This document shows, piece by piece, positions 55,322 to 64,000 of a stretch of 64,000 bases of DNA (its first letter is position 1; each line of letters opens with the position of its first letter). The stretch is taken from the NCBI RefSeq assembly GCF_019966495.1, contig NZ_JAIMIA010000001.1, forward strand, positions 124,001-188,000, in the 5' to 3' direction. A program made the translations under genes and the position numbers. The notes under the pieces were generated by a model. It saw nothing but the letters and a program-made list of their open reading frames with translations, was not told the DNA's origin and did no database searches. The DNA is from Tateyamaria pelophila (GTDB lineage: Bacteria; Pseudomonadota; Alphaproteobacteria; Rhodobacterales; Rhodobacteraceae).

Positions 55322-56254
55322 ATGAGGATCATTCGCGACTATCAGTTTGTTGAGCCGGCCGATCGTGGGGCCACCGCTGCCATCGGCAATTTCGATGGTG
55401 TCCATCTGGGCCATCGGTCCGTCATAGAACTGGCCCGAAAGGCGGTGCCGGATGCACCCTTGGGGATCTTGACCTTTGAGCCGCATCCGCGTGTCTATTT
55501 TGCGCCGGATGCCCCGCCGTTTCGGCTGATGAGCCAGGCTGCCCGCACCAGCCGGTTGGAAAAGCTCGGTGTGGAGCGGTTGTATGAGTTGCCCTTCAAT
55601 GCGGGCATGGCGGCGTTGAGCCCGCGTGCGTTTGCCGAGCGGGTGATATGCGAAGGCCTTGGCCTTGCCCATGTGGTGGTGGGGGCCGATTTCTGTTTTG
55701 GCAACAAGCGGGCCGGGACGGCGGAGGATCTGGTTCGATATGGCGCTGAGATGGGGTTTGGTGTGACGATTGCGCCCTTGCTGGCCCAGTCCGTCGCCAC
55801 GGTGTCGTCCACGGCGATCCGTCAGGCCCTGAGCGAGGGCCGGCCCCGCGATGCCGCGGCGATGCTGGGCCATTGGCACCGCATCGAGGCCCCGGTGATC
55901 GGCGGAGAACAGCGCGGCCGAACCCTGGGGTACCCTACCGCGAACATGTCGATTGACGGGCTGCATCCACCTGCCTTTGGCGTCTATGCCGTGTTGGTTG
56001 AGGTTCTGGAGGGGCCGCACCGCGGCCAGTATCACGGAGTGGCCTCGATGGGCGTGCGCCCGATGTTTGGCGAGAACAGGCCCAACCTTGAGACGTTCCT
56101 CTTTGATTTCTCGGGCGACCTTTATGGCACGCCCTTGTCCGTTGCCTTGGTCGAGTACTTGCGCGGGGAAGAGAAATTTGACGGGCTGGACGCGTTGATC
56201 ACGCAGATGGATGCCGATAGCGCCCGTGCACGTGCGATTTTGGCGGCCCTATGA
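55322..56254 (+). CDS. ribF: Bifunctional riboflavin kinase/FAD synthetase
   Basis: A 310-residue enzyme making FMN and then FAD. The N-terminal FAD-synthetase half has GNFDGVHLGHRSVI near 22-35 and the VVGADFCFGNKRAGT segment near 118-132. STAIRQAL near 161 ends the adenylyltransferase. The C-terminal riboflavin kinase half has GRTLGYPTANM near 199-209 and NLETFLFDFSGDLYG near 256-270. It overlaps the ycgN-like gene by four bases. Confidence 0.96.
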   Translation: MRIIRDYQFVEPADRGATAAIGNFDGVHLGHRSVIELARKAVPDAPLGILTFEPHPRVYFAPDAPPFRLMSQAARTSRLEKLGVERLYELPFNAGMAALSPRAFAERVICEGLGLAHVVVGADFCFGNKRAGTAEDLVRYGAEMGFGVTIAPLLAQSVATVSSTAIRQALSEGRPRDAAAMLGHWHRIEAPVIGGEQRGRTLGYPTANMSIDGLHPPAFGVYAVLVEVLEGPHRGQYHGVASMGVRPMFGENRPNLETFLFDFSGDLYGTPLSVALVEYLRGEEKFDGLDALITQMDADSARARAILAAL

Positions 56255-56721
56255 GCGATCCTATTCGGCGCGACGGATTGGCCCATCGGTTCTGGGAGAA
56301 AAAGCCGCTGAAGTCCCTGAACAAGGATGAATGGGAGGCCTTGTGCGATGGCTGTGGCAAATGCTGCCTCAACAAGCTGGAGGATGAGGACAGTGGCGAG
56401 GTGGCGTTGACCCGTGTCGCCTGCCGCTTGCTGGACGATGCCACCTGTCGCTGCGCCCATTACGAGACCCGCCACCAGTTCGTGCCCGAATGTATCGTGC
56501 TGAAGCCGTCGAACATCGACAGCCACGCCTATTGGATGCCGCAAACCTGCGCCTATCGGTTGTTGCATACCGGACAGCCCCTGCCCGACTGGCATCCGCT
56601 GATCACCGGCACGCCGGACAGTGTGCATGCGGCGGGCGTTTCGGTGCAGGGCAGAACCGTCAGCGAATTCGATATCGCGGACGAGGATTGGGAAGACTAT
56701 ATCATCGAGGAGCCGACCTGA
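56251..56721 (+). CDS. YcgN-family cysteine cluster protein (UPF0260)
   Basis: A 156-residue protein with a conserved set of cysteines: CDGCGKCC near 32-39, then further Cys at CRLLDDATCRC and a later CAYR. This arrangement suits an Fe-S or zinc site, and the family is often linked with CxxCxxCC proteins of unknown role. It is coupled to ribF by ATGA and to the threonine aldolase by one-base overlap. Confidence 0.88.
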   Translation: MSDPIRRDGLAHRFWEKKPLKSLNKDEWEALCDGCGKCCLNKLEDEDSGEVALTRVACRLLDDATCRCAHYETRHQFVPECIVLKPSNIDSHAYWMPQTCAYRLLHTGQPLPDWHPLITGTPDSVHAAGVSVQGRTVSEFDIADEDWEDYIIEEPT

Positions 56722-57758
56722 TGTTTTTCACCTCTGACAATGCGGGGCCAGTCCATCCAAAGATCATGGAGCGGGTGGTCGCGGCCAATGAGGGCCCGGC
56801 GATGCCTTATGGGGCAGATCCGATTATGGACGAGGTGCGTGACGCCATCCGCACGACCTTTGAAGCGCCGGAGGCCGTCGTCTATCTGGTCGCCACGGGA
56901 ACGGCGGCGAATGCGCTGGGGCTGGCCTGCTATACCCAGCCCTGGCAGACGGTATTTTGCACGCCCATGGCTCATATCAGTGAGGACGAGTGCAACGCGC
57001 CTGAGTTTTACAGTGGCGGGGCCAAGCTTACGCTGGTGCCGGGCAGCGATCTGATGTGCCCGGATGCCTTGCGCACTGCCATCGACGCGGAGGAGAGTCG
57101 CGGGGTGCACGGCGCGCAGCGCGGGCCGGTTTCGCTCACGCAAGTGACGGAGCATGGCGGCGTCTACAGCCTTGATGCCTTGCACGCATTGACGGGCGTG
57201 GCCAAGGACTATGGCCTGCCCGTGCACATGGATGGGGCCCGTTTTGCAAATGCTCTGGTCGCCTTGGGGTGTAGCCCGGCGGAAATGACCTGGAAAGCGG
57301 GCGTTGATGTTGTCAGCTTTGGTGGAACCAAGAACGGGTGCATGGGCGTTGAAGCGGTCATTTTCTTTGATCCTGCCAAGGCGTGGGAGTTTGAATTGCG
57401 GCGCAAACGCGCGGCACACCTGTTTTCCAAACACCGCTATCTGAGTGCGCAGATGGCGGGATATCTGGAGAATGGCTTGTGGCTTGAGCTTGCAGAGCGG
57501 GCCAATGGCACGGCCGCGCGGTTGGCAGACGGGCTGCGCGAGGCGGGTGCGGAACTGCTTTATGAACCCCGTGCCAACATGATCTTTGCCGCCTTCCCGC
57601 GCACCCTGCACAAGCGGCTGCATGAGGCGGGGGCGAAATACTATTTGTGGGGCAGCAAGTTGGAAGGGGATGACCCGGACGAACGTCTGGCCGCCCGGTT
57701 TGTCTGTGACTGGTCGCGCACGCATGACGAGGTCGATGCGTTTCTGGCGCTCCTCTAG
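56721..57758 (+). CDS. Threonine aldolase, low-specificity type
   Basis: A 345-residue fold-type I PLP enzyme of the beta-eliminating lyase/threonine aldolase family, splitting L-threonine or relatives to glycine and an aldehyde. PLP-site pieces are ATGTAANALG near 57-66, the Asp in HMDGARFANA near 171-180, and the Schiff-base lysine in FGGTKNGCMG near 197-206. FFTSDNAGPVHPKIM at the start is typical. Third gene of the ribF unit. Confidence 0.9.
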   Translation: MFFTSDNAGPVHPKIMERVVAANEGPAMPYGADPIMDEVRDAIRTTFEAPEAVVYLVATGTAANALGLACYTQPWQTVFCTPMAHISEDECNAPEFYSGGAKLTLVPGSDLMCPDALRTAIDAEESRGVHGAQRGPVSLTQVTEHGGVYSLDALHALTGVAKDYGLPVHMDGARFANALVALGCSPAEMTWKAGVDVVSFGGTKNGCMGVEAVIFFDPAKAWEFELRRKRAAHLFSKHRYLSAQMAGYLENGLWLELAERANGTAARLADGLREAGAELLYEPRANMIFAAFPRTLHKRLHEAGAKYYLWGSKLEGDDPDERLAARFVCDWSRTHDEVDAFLALL

Positions 57759-57813
57759 CGCCAGAGCGTCTGCGTCTTGAGCGCGGGCGACCCCGTGGGC
57801 CGCCCTTGATGTG

Positions 57814-58413
57814 TCAGAGTTTGCCGGACAGATGTGCGTCAAGATCCTCGATCTTGTCCTGCCCCCAAAAGCGTTGATCATTGTCGACAATATAGAACGG
57901 TGCGCCAAAGACGCCTTTGTCGATCGCCTCTTCGAGGTTGGCGGCATAGGTTTCGGCCCCTGTCAGCAATCCGCTGTCTGCAAGCGTCGGATCAAAACCA
58001 GCCTCCGACAGGCACGCCTTGATCACGTCGTCCTGCGCGATATCCTTCTCCTCGGCCCAGACGGCACGCAGGATCGTGTGCACGAGCTTGCCCATATCCC
58101 CTCCGCCGGCGTTTTGCGCGGCAATGATCGCATAGGAGGACGGGGCCGCATTGGTGGGCCAGTGGGCCGGTTTGAGGTTGAAGGGCATGTCGTATTTCTT
58201 GGCCTGCCGCACCAGTTCCTGCGCGCGGTATTCGATACGGTTGATGTGCCGGTCCTTGGGTGGCGTGCCGCCGGTTCGTCCAAACAGTGCAATGACGTCG
58301 AGCGGTTTGTAGGTCACCGTTGCCCCATGCTTGGCCGCGACATCTTCAAATCGGTGCCCCGCCAAATACGTATAGGGCGACAAAGTCGCGAAATAATAGT
58401 CAATATGGGGCAT
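57814..58413 (-). CDS. DsbA-family 2-hydroxychromene-2-carboxylate isomerase-like protein
   Basis: A 199-residue thioredoxin/GST-kappa-like protein. The opening HIDYYFATLSPYTYLAG, with Ser-Pro in place of the redox CxxC, the NRIEYRAQELVRQAKKY helix near 63, and the C-terminal GVFGAPFYIVDNDQRFWGQD (cis-Pro loop) match HCCA isomerases, which are glutathione-dependent. The start at 58413 has GGAG seven bases upstream. Aromatic degradation genes are absent nearby, so the true substrate is uncertain. Confidence 0.85.
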   Translation of the reverse strand: MPHIDYYFATLSPYTYLAGHRFEDVAAKHGATVTYKPLDVIALFGRTGGTPPKDRHINRIEYRAQELVRQAKKYDMPFNLKPAHWPTNAAPSSYAIIAAQNAGGGDMGKLVHTILRAVWAEEKDIAQDDVIKACLSEAGFDPTLADSGLLTGAETYAANLEEAIDKGVFGAPFYIVDNDQRFWGQDKIEDLDAHLSGKL

Positions 58414-58519
58414 TTCTATCTCCGGTTCGGGGGTCAACTGTTTCGCGAGACCGTACGCCCGTGCTATGCGGTGTCAACATCACGAATCTGTCACATATCG
58501 TGCTGCTTAGGGGAACGTC

Positions 58520-59539
58520 ATGCCGAATATCCAAGAGCCCAAGCTGATCTCGGGCAATGCCAACCTGCCGTTGGCAAAAGCGATTGCGCGTCGCATGACC
58601 ATGCATCGCGGTATCAACGTGGGGCTGGTTGATGCCCGGGTCGAGCGCTTCAATGACGGCGAGATATTCGTGGAAGTGTTCGAAAACGTGCGCGGCGAAG
58701 ACATGTTCATCATTCAGCCCACCTCGAACCCCGCGAACGACAACCTGATGGAATTGCTGATCATGTGCGATGCCTTGCGCCGCTCGTCCGCTGCGCGCAT
58801 CACCGCCGTGATCCCCTATTTCGGCTATGCGCGCCAAGACCGCCGGACCAAGGCCCGCACACCGATCTCCTCCAAGTTGGTGGCGAACATGCTGGTCGGC
58901 GCGGGCATCGAGCGGGTCCTGACGATGGACCTGCACGCGGCGCAGATACAGGGCTTTTTCGATATCCCCGTCGACAACCTCTATGCCTCGCCGATCTTTG
59001 CCCTTGATATCAAGACACAGTTCGCCGGGCGGATGGACGAATTGATGATCGTCTCGCCGGATGTGGGCGGTGTGGCCCGCGCCCGCGAACTTGCCAAACG
59101 CCTCGACGCCCCCCTGGCGATCGTGGACAAGCGCCGCGAAAAGGCGGGCGAGATCGCCGGAATGACCGTGATCGGCGATGTCAGCGACAAGACCTGCCTG
59201 ATTATCGACGATATGGTCGATACTGCGGGAACCTTGTGCAAGGCTGCCGAAATCCTGATGGAAAACGGCGCCAAGGAAGTCCATTCCTACATCTCGCACG
59301 GTGTCATGTCCGGCCCTGCTGTCGAACGGGTGACCAAATCGGTCATGAAATCGCTGGTCATCACGGACAGCATCCAGCCATCGGAATCGGTCAAGAGCGC
59401 ACCCAATATCCGGATCGTTCCGACGGCACCGATCTTTGCGCAGGCCATCCTGAACATCTGGCACGGCACATCGGTGTCATCCTTGTTCGAAGCAGATACG
59501 CTGAGCCCGATCTATGACGGGATGTACGCGGCGGAGTGA
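58520..59539 (+). CDS. prs: Ribose-phosphate pyrophosphokinase
   Basis: A 339-residue PRPP synthase. It shows the start [33 protein letters not shown] near 38-57, the ATP site [19 protein letters not shown] near 101-119, the metal motif [12 protein letters not shown] near 136-147, and the PRPP loop [14 protein letters not shown] near 232-245. The product feeds purine, pyrimidine, His and NAD synthesis. Confidence 0.97.
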   Translation: MPNIQEPKLISGNANLPLAKAIARRMTMHRGINVGLVDARVERFNDGEIFVEVFENVRGEDMFIIQPTSNPANDNLMELLIMCDALRRSSAARITAVIPYFGYARQDRRTKARTPISSKLVANMLVGAGIERVLTMDLHAAQIQGFFDIPVDNLYASPIFALDIKTQFAGRMDELMIVSPDVGGVARARELAKRLDAPLAIVDKRREKAGEIAGMTVIGDVSDKTCLIIDDMVDTAGTLCKAAEILMENGAKEVHSYISHGVMSGPAVERVTKSVMKSLVITDSIQPSESVKSAPNIRIVPTAPIFAQAILNIWHGTSVSSLFEADTLSPIYDGMYAAE

Positions 59540-59799
59540 GTGCACGGCGGGCTCGGACTTGTCGTTTTTTCTGTATCGCGATCAATAGAGGGGACGATCA
59601 CGAAAGTTTCGGATTGCTCGGATTTGATCCCGTCCTGTTTGACAAAAACAAGACCGGATGACAGCGTCACATCGTTGTCAAATGTGTAATCCAGGCCATC
59701 GGAACGATGTGATCCGCACCGCTGCCCTTGGTTTCCCTGTGCACATAAGCCCCTGAATTCAGGACGTTTCCAGTAGAAATTCTGCGCCAACAGTCGCAT
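59512..59799 (-). pseudogene. Possible truncated gene tail of unknown function
   Basis: A 95-residue minus-strand frame that ends 28 bases inside the prs 3-prime end. It reads YWKRPEFRGLCAQGNQGQRC, then DGLDYTFDNDVTLSSGLVFV and IVPSIDRDTEKTT, which looks protein-like but matches nothing I recognise. Its upstream boundary is the IS5 remnant, so it may be the surviving 3-prime part of an interrupted gene. It could also be chance. Confidence 0.25.
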
Positions 59800-60152
59800 A
59801 TCGTACGGTGTCAGAGGTGCCGACGGCTCTTTTGAAGGCCGCGATCTCCGTTGTGATGAAAAAGTCGTCTGTCAGTTGGTCGGAGACGGCAGAACCCATT
59901 CAGCGATGCCAGACTTGCCTGAGGTTGAAGATTTTGTTCGGTATGCCGCTCAGGCAACCACCCGGGGGCGTTGAAAGCCTGTTGCGGCTGGTCGGATTGG
60001 GCTGGGCTATGGCCGACGACAACACGCTTTGCCGACGCCAGAGAACGCTGACCCTGAGCCTCCCGGATCGCGGCAGAGCCGGCAGAGGGGTCACAGGCCG
60101 CTGTCAGGGACGGCTCAAAGGTGACATTCGACTGCCGATCTGGGCGCTGTAG
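59800..60152 (+). pseudogene. IS5-family transposase remnant
   Basis: The translation RLKILFGMPLRQPPGGVESL, then LLRLVGLGWAMADDNTLCRR and QRTLTLSLPDR, matches the N-terminal third of IS5-type transposases (usual form VLFGLPLRQTTGxVxSLL...DWPVPDYSTLCRRQKTL). Just before it, the usual FSDA and xIQTCL pieces occur in two different frames (FSDA in one, RCQTCL in the next), so at least one frameshift is present. The catalytic DDE part that should follow is missing. This is a scar of an old insertion, not an active element. Confidence 0.8.
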
Positions 60153-60315
60153 CGTTTGGGAGAAGCGGGTGGCCTCCTGACCAACAGCGATCGTTGGGAG
60201 GTCGCAAACATCATAGCCGCGCCTGATGTGCAGATCTGCCGCCGCATGATCCGCTTCCCAGGACTCAGCCATCATGCGAGAATTTCATCGGGTCGCCGGT
60301 CGAAATGGTGGATTT

Positions 60316-60341
60316 GGGCCGCGCCCCGATCGGCGCGGCCC
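60316..60341. terminator. Strong hairpin after arylsulfatase gene
   Basis: GGGCCGCGCC-N6-GGCGCGGCCC, a ten-base-pair GC stem seven bases beyond the sulfatase stop on the minus strand. No U-tract follows on that strand, so it may be a Rho-dependent or 3-prime-end-protecting structure. Confidence 0.55.
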
Positions 60342-60347
60342 CGTTTG

Positions 60348-62858
60348 TCAGTCGCTGGCCCTGTGCATTGCCGCTTCGAACTTTGCCTTGTCCGCGTCGG
60401 AGAGTTGCGGCCGGTCAATCTTGATGGTCAACTTGTCGAGCGCCGCTGTCAGGGCGAACGGCGGTTTGTAGTCGGCGTCGTTGACGCCGGTCAACGTGTC
60501 CGAGCCGATGTCGAAGCTTTCGTCCCATTGCAGGATGATCGGGATGGTCTTGTCCATCTTCTTGGTGTCGACCACCGTGCCATCGACCTTCAATGTGCCG
60601 GTGCCGCCCTTCCCGATGCCGCTCTGGTTGTTGTACGCCAGCGTGCCCATGCCCAGACCGTCATAGACAAAGTCGAACTCGACAGTGTGCTTGCCGGGGC
60701 TGAGGGCGTCCTTTCCCTCCCACTTGACCCGTTCCAGATCAAGCAGGTTCCACAGAAACACAGGCTTGCCATCGAGCAGATAGAACCCATACCCGGCGAA
60801 GCGCCCGCCTGAGGTCAGGATCATGCCTTCGGCACCGCTCTCAGGCACGTCGATTTCGGCGGTGATGGTGTAGGAGGCGTTCAGGATCGCAGGCGAGTCG
60901 CCCTGGGGCAGACCGGTCATCGCACGCGTGTAGACGAACTCGTCCCGTCCGGCGGTGATGTTTGGTCGCGGTGCGATCAGCCGTGTTGCCACCGACGCAT
61001 CGAGCGGGAAGACCTGATACTTCGTTGCCTCGCGGATGAACGTCTCTTTCAGCTTTTGAACCATGTCGGGATGCGCCGCTGCAACGTCGGTGCTCTGCGT
61101 CGGGTCGTCCTTGAGATTGTAGAGCTCCAACACCTGGTTGTTCAGCGGATCGAGGTTCGGCGTGGCGAAGGCATTCCAGGGCGCGCGGTTGACCTTGGTG
61201 GCCAGGAACCAGTCGTTCTGCCACAGCCCCCACTGCCCCATCATCTCGAAATACTGGGTGTCGCGCGGCGGGGCGGCATTGGCGTTGGCCGCGTCGAAGA
61301 GGTAGGCAAAGCTCTTGCCGTCCATCGGAACCTGGGTGATCCCGTCGACGCTCTGCGGCGAGGTGATACCGGCGACCTCAAGGATCGTCGGCACGACGTC
61401 AATCACGTGCAGGAACTGGTCGCGTTGACTGCCCTTGTCGGTAATCTTCGCGGGCCACGTGACCGTCATGTTCTGCCGAATCCCGCCAAGCTGCGAAGCC
61501 ACCTGTTTCATCCACGGGTAGGGCGTGTCGAAGGCCCAGGTCCAGCCTACGGCCATGTGGTTATAGGTCTCTTCGGTGCCCCAGACATCATACCACTTCA
61601 TCTGGGTCTCGATTGGCATTTCGCCCACGCCGTTGAACCACGCGACCTCGTTGGGAGTGCCGAGCAGACCACCCTCCGCGCTGTTACCGTTGTCACCGTT
61701 GATGTAGATGATCAGCGTATTGTCGTACTCGCCGATGTCCTTGAGAAACTGCACGATGCGCCCGATCTCGTGGTCGGAATAGGCCGAGTAGGCGGCGAAC
61801 ACATCGACCTGCCGAATAAACAGCTTCTTCTCGGCGTCGGTCAGTTTGTCCCATTCCTTGATGTAATCGGTGGGCCAGGGTGTGATCTTGGCGTCCTCAG
61901 GGAAGAGGCCCATTTCTTTCTGTTTTGCGAAGATGGTATTCTGAAGTTCGTTCCAGCCGTCTTCGAACAGGTTCATCGCCTCGATCTTCTCCACCCATTC
62001 TTTGGTCGGGTGGTGCGGCGCGTGGGTGGCACCGGGCGCATACTTGATCATGAACGGTTTTGACGGGTTGGTCTGGTGCATCCGGCTGATCCAGTCGATG
62101 GCGTCATCGGCCATCGCAGTGATCAGGTTCCACTCGCCCGCGGCCTCGTCGAACGGGTAGATCTGGCTGGTATTGCGGAACAGGTTCGGCTGCCATTGGT
62201 TCGCGTCACCGCCGACAAAGCCATAGAAGTATTCGAATCCCATGCCGGTCGGCCATTGGTCGAACGGGCCCGATTGGCTGGCCTGAAACGCCGGCGTGTT
62301 GTGGTTTTTGCCGAACCAAGAGGTGTTGTAGCCATTCTCGAGCAGGATCCGGCCAACCGTCGCCTTGTCCTCGCCGATAATGCTGTTGTAGCCGGGAAAG
62401 CCGGTTGACTGCTCAGAGATCACGCCGAAGCCCACGTTGTGGTGGTTGCGCCCGGTGATCAGCGCCGCCCGGGTCGGTGAGCAGAGCGAGGTCGAATGAA
62501 TGCTCGTGAACTTGATCCCATCTGCAGCCAGCGCATCCATAGTGTCATAGGGAATGACACCACCGAAAGTCGACGGTATGCCCCAGCCGGAATCGTCGGT
62601 GATGATCAGAAGAACATTCGGCGCTTCCTCGGGCGGGACGATCTGGGGCGCCCACCAAGGTGTCGATTCATCCACATCAGTCTGGATTTCTCCCCCGAAC
62701 TGTGGCGGTGGCGATGGCAATTGCAGGCCGTTCAGAGACGTCGTGGCGCTTGGCGATCCAAGCGTGCCTGTGACCTGCTGCGCATCAGCCGGCCCCACCA
62801 TTATGGTCAAGCAAGCAAGGCCTGCGACCAAGGACCGATCAAAGATTCTGAGTAACAT
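60348..62858 (-). CDS. Exported arylsulfatase (formylglycine-dependent, long form)
   Basis: An 836-residue sulfatase. Residues 1-27 are a signal peptide (VAGLACLTIMVGPADA, cut before QQV). The catalytic domain begins NVLLIITDDSGWG near 81-93 with metal Asp residues. The active-site Cys126 in CSPTRAALITGR is the site for conversion to formylglycine, and HHNVGFG, GKNHNTP and the later DNG region near 385-390 complete the site. Residues 660-825 form an extra C-terminal beta domain. It releases sulfate from periplasmic sulfate esters. The maturing enzyme (FGE or anSME) is not in the window. Confidence 0.92.
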   Translation of the reverse strand: MLLRIFDRSLVAGLACLTIMVGPADAQQVTGTLGSPSATTSLNGLQLPSPPPQFGGEIQTDVDESTPWWAPQIVPPEEAPNVLLIITDDSGWGIPSTFGGVIPYDTMDALAADGIKFTSIHSTSLCSPTRAALITGRNHHNVGFGVISEQSTGFPGYNSIIGEDKATVGRILLENGYNTSWFGKNHNTPAFQASQSGPFDQWPTGMGFEYFYGFVGGDANQWQPNLFRNTSQIYPFDEAAGEWNLITAMADDAIDWISRMHQTNPSKPFMIKYAPGATHAPHHPTKEWVEKIEAMNLFEDGWNELQNTIFAKQKEMGLFPEDAKITPWPTDYIKEWDKLTDAEKKLFIRQVDVFAAYSAYSDHEIGRIVQFLKDIGEYDNTLIIYINGDNGNSAEGGLLGTPNEVAWFNGVGEMPIETQMKWYDVWGTEETYNHMAVGWTWAFDTPYPWMKQVASQLGGIRQNMTVTWPAKITDKGSQRDQFLHVIDVVPTILEVAGITSPQSVDGITQVPMDGKSFAYLFDAANANAAPPRDTQYFEMMGQWGLWQNDWFLATKVNRAPWNAFATPNLDPLNNQVLELYNLKDDPTQSTDVAAAHPDMVQKLKETFIREATKYQVFPLDASVATRLIAPRPNITAGRDEFVYTRAMTGLPQGDSPAILNASYTITAEIDVPESGAEGMILTSGGRFAGYGFYLLDGKPVFLWNLLDLERVKWEGKDALSPGKHTVEFDFVYDGLGMGTLAYNNQSGIGKGGTGTLKVDGTVVDTKKMDKTIPIILQWDESFDIGSDTLTGVNDADYKPPFALTAALDKLTIKIDRPQLSDADKAKFEAAMHRASD

Positions 62859-63202
62859 TCATTTCTCCAATATTAGATTTGGCAGCACAGCCTCACGAAA
62901 ATCCTGCGAGTCGTGTCAATCTAAGCGAAATATGGCCCTCGGAGCATGCGCTGGGAATGACTTAAATCATTGCTCGCGCCTCCACTTAACAATGCGCGCC
63001 AAAATCTACATCGCGCCGGGATTGCCGCCCACTTCACCGGAGCACACCTGCACGTTCGTTCCAGAATGTCTTGCATGGGTGAGCCATACGGGGCCTTGCG
63101 ATCCGCTCACGACAAGACGCTTTATGATTGGCCTTTTCAGACGACCATGGAACGAATACCTTTGCATGGTAACCGCCCTGGAATGAGGGGGAAGCCCCTA
63201 CG
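62859..63202. other. Divergent intergenic region arylsulfatase / AraC-type regulator
   Basis: About 340 bp with no credible gene. It should hold the promoters of both genes. A GGGG-AAG-CCCC mini-hairpin sits 6-16 bp before the regulator start codon, around its ribosome site. No clear operator was seen. Confidence 0.45.
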
Positions 63203-64000
63203 ATGACGATCATCCCACTAATTCGCGCAGCCGTCCTGGTGCCTTGGGTCCAGTGGCTGGAAGCAAACGGAATTGCGCCCGGGCCACGGCTCGCCGAAGC
63301 GTGTATCGAATACCTTCCGGTGCATGACCCCGATTGCCCGGTGCCACTGGTCAACGCCTGCGAGTTCGTGCGGCAGATGTCCGTGGCCGAAGGTGCCGAT
63401 ATTGGCTGCCGTGTTTTCGAAGGCAGTGCCTTCTCGACGTCGACCATCGACGATCTCGCCAAGCTCGGCATCGTCATGAAGCACGGTGGCACGCCGCGCG
63501 GCGCCTTGAGGCGCACAGCGGCGGCGCTCCCGCGCCATTGTTCTCACGAGATTTTGGACGTCGAAGACACCGAGGGCAGCATCCTCTTGAGTGACGTCTG
63601 GCGATGGGATTTTGATGCAGAGACCCTCCATGTCGTGCAGCAATCCGTGGTTTCTATCGTCCAATGCGTTTGCAGGATGACGGGACGGGAGCCACCATAT
63701 TTCGACCATGTCAAATTGATGCCGCATCCGGAATTCGGCCTCGATCATCTGACGAAGCATTTCGACTGCCCGATCTTGCCCACAACGCAGCCGCGCCTTG
63801 AGATCAGGATCTCCAATGAAGTTGCGCATGCGCCTTTCCTTGGCACGATCATTGAAGAGCGTGACGTTCTGCCGGAGCCAGCGGAGTGGACACGTCTCCG
63901 CGAAGATGGAACGCTGACAGCCTCTGCTCGTGTCGCACTAGCCGTCATGATCCGAAGCGGCACGCCGACGGTCAGGCAACTGGCGTATTCTGCCGGCATG
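63203..64000 (+). CDS. AraC-family transcriptional regulator, N-terminal part
   Basis: The open frame from ATG 63203 runs without a stop through the window edge, giving 266 residues. It begins MTIIPLIRAAVLVPWVQWLE and has the arabinose-binding-like N-terminal domain of the OruR/ArgR type (LVNACEFVRQMSVAEGADIG, near 50-70). From about residue 240 it enters the first helix-turn-helix (ASARVALAVMIRSGTPTVRQ, LAYSAGM), where the window ends. Divergence from the arylsulfatase suggests it controls sulfate-ester use. The ribosome site is weak. Confidence 0.85.
   Translation, partial: MTIIPLIRAAVLVPWVQWLEANGIAPGPRLAEACIEYLPVHDPDCPVPLVNACEFVRQMSVAEGADIGCRVFEGSAFSTSTIDDLAKLGIVMKHGGTPRGALRRTAAALPRHCSHEILDVEDTEGSILLSDVWRWDFDAETLHVVQQSVVSIVQCVCRMTGREPPYFDHVKLMPHPEFGLDHLTKHFDCPILPTTQPRLEIRISNEVAHAPFLGTIIEERDVLPEPAEWTRLREDGTLTASARVALAVMIRSGTPTVRQLAYSAGM

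Larger units (their letters stand above)
59540..60347. other. Non-coding region with decayed mobile-element DNA
   Basis: About 800 bp with no intact gene. It contains the IS5-type transposase remnant (about 59800-60152). Before it, on the minus strand, an open frame (59799-59512) rich in acidic and polar residues could be the tail of a protein whose start was destroyed. From 60160 to 60300 is a stretch I cannot identify, and a strong hairpin lies at 60316-60341 after the sulfatase stop. Confidence 0.5.

Noticed and set aside
59695-59710. CATCG-GAA-CGATG palindrome as another three-base-loop hairpin
   Set aside because: Only five-base arms and unpaired with a second hairpin; expected by chance in 64 kb.
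60156-60812. Plus-strand frame starting after the IS5 remnant
   Set aside because: Most of it is antisense to the arylsulfatase; the first part could not be matched to transposase sequence.

Overview
The window reads as a chromosomal segment of a marine alphaproteobacterium, most likely a Rhodobacteraceae (roseobacter-type) species. I infer this from the high-GC coding style, the TRAP, ABC and sulfatase content, and several gene groupings typical of that family: ubiK beside lgt, an NDUFAF7-like methyltransferase and pgeF; lrp beside trxB; DUF1150 beside hsp20; and a fused sat-cysC. I cannot name the genus. No rRNA, tRNA, CRISPR array, phage or intact insertion sequence was found. The one mobile-element trace is a decayed IS5-type transposase remnant near 59.8-60.15 kb.

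The first half (1-27 kb) is accessory catabolism and transport. It opens with the end of a TRAP permease coupled to an Asp/Glu-racemase-family enzyme, an IclR regulator and a GMC oxidoreductase. A LacI regulator then stands divergent to an ABC sugar importer (binding protein, two unusual permeases, ATPase) that carries a GH63-like hydrolase gene inside the operon; this looks like uptake and cleavage of a glycosylated compatible solute. OtnC and OtnK follow for four-carbon acid sugars. A LysR regulator faces a five-gene operon: AA_synth protein, frameshifted alpha/beta hydrolase, flavin reductase, luciferase-like monooxygenase and aldehyde dehydrogenase. Its layout recalls Rut- or pyridine-type oxidative ring opening. 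Converging on it are genes resembling ectoine-utilisation EutB, EutD and EutA, which lie downstream of a clear ugpBAEC glycerol-3-phosphate importer with a possible Pho box.

The second half (27-60 kb) is mostly housekeeping: a KAS III-like enzyme, thymidine kinase, ybjN-proC-csaA-hydroxyacid dehydrogenase, ubiK/lgt/NDUFAF7/pgeF, lrp/trxB, a membrane ferredoxin-adenylate cyclase fusion, sat-cysC with an extra N-terminal DNA-binding domain, phzF, DUF1150-hsp20, purEK, an orphan phnM-like gene, a lipase, a Nudix hydrolase, an EamA permease, groES-groEL under a CIRCE element, ppaC, a crotonase, a HAD phosphatase, maoC, ribF-ycgN-threonine aldolase, a DsbA-type isomerase and prs. The window ends with the IS5 scar, a large exported arylsulfatase and a divergent AraC-type regulator cut by the edge.

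The most unusual signals are: (1) paired perfect hairpins with three-base loops closed by a YCG-N3-CGR core at two intergenic sites; (2) a MarR/EPS-type helix-turn-helix domain in frame with sulfate adenylyltransferase/APS kinase, preceded by two GTTC-N6-GAAC sites 32 bp apart; (3) a membrane [2Fe-2S] ferredoxin-adenylate cyclase; (4) a DUF11-like domain inside an ABC permease; and (5) the monooxygenase operon of unknown substrate.
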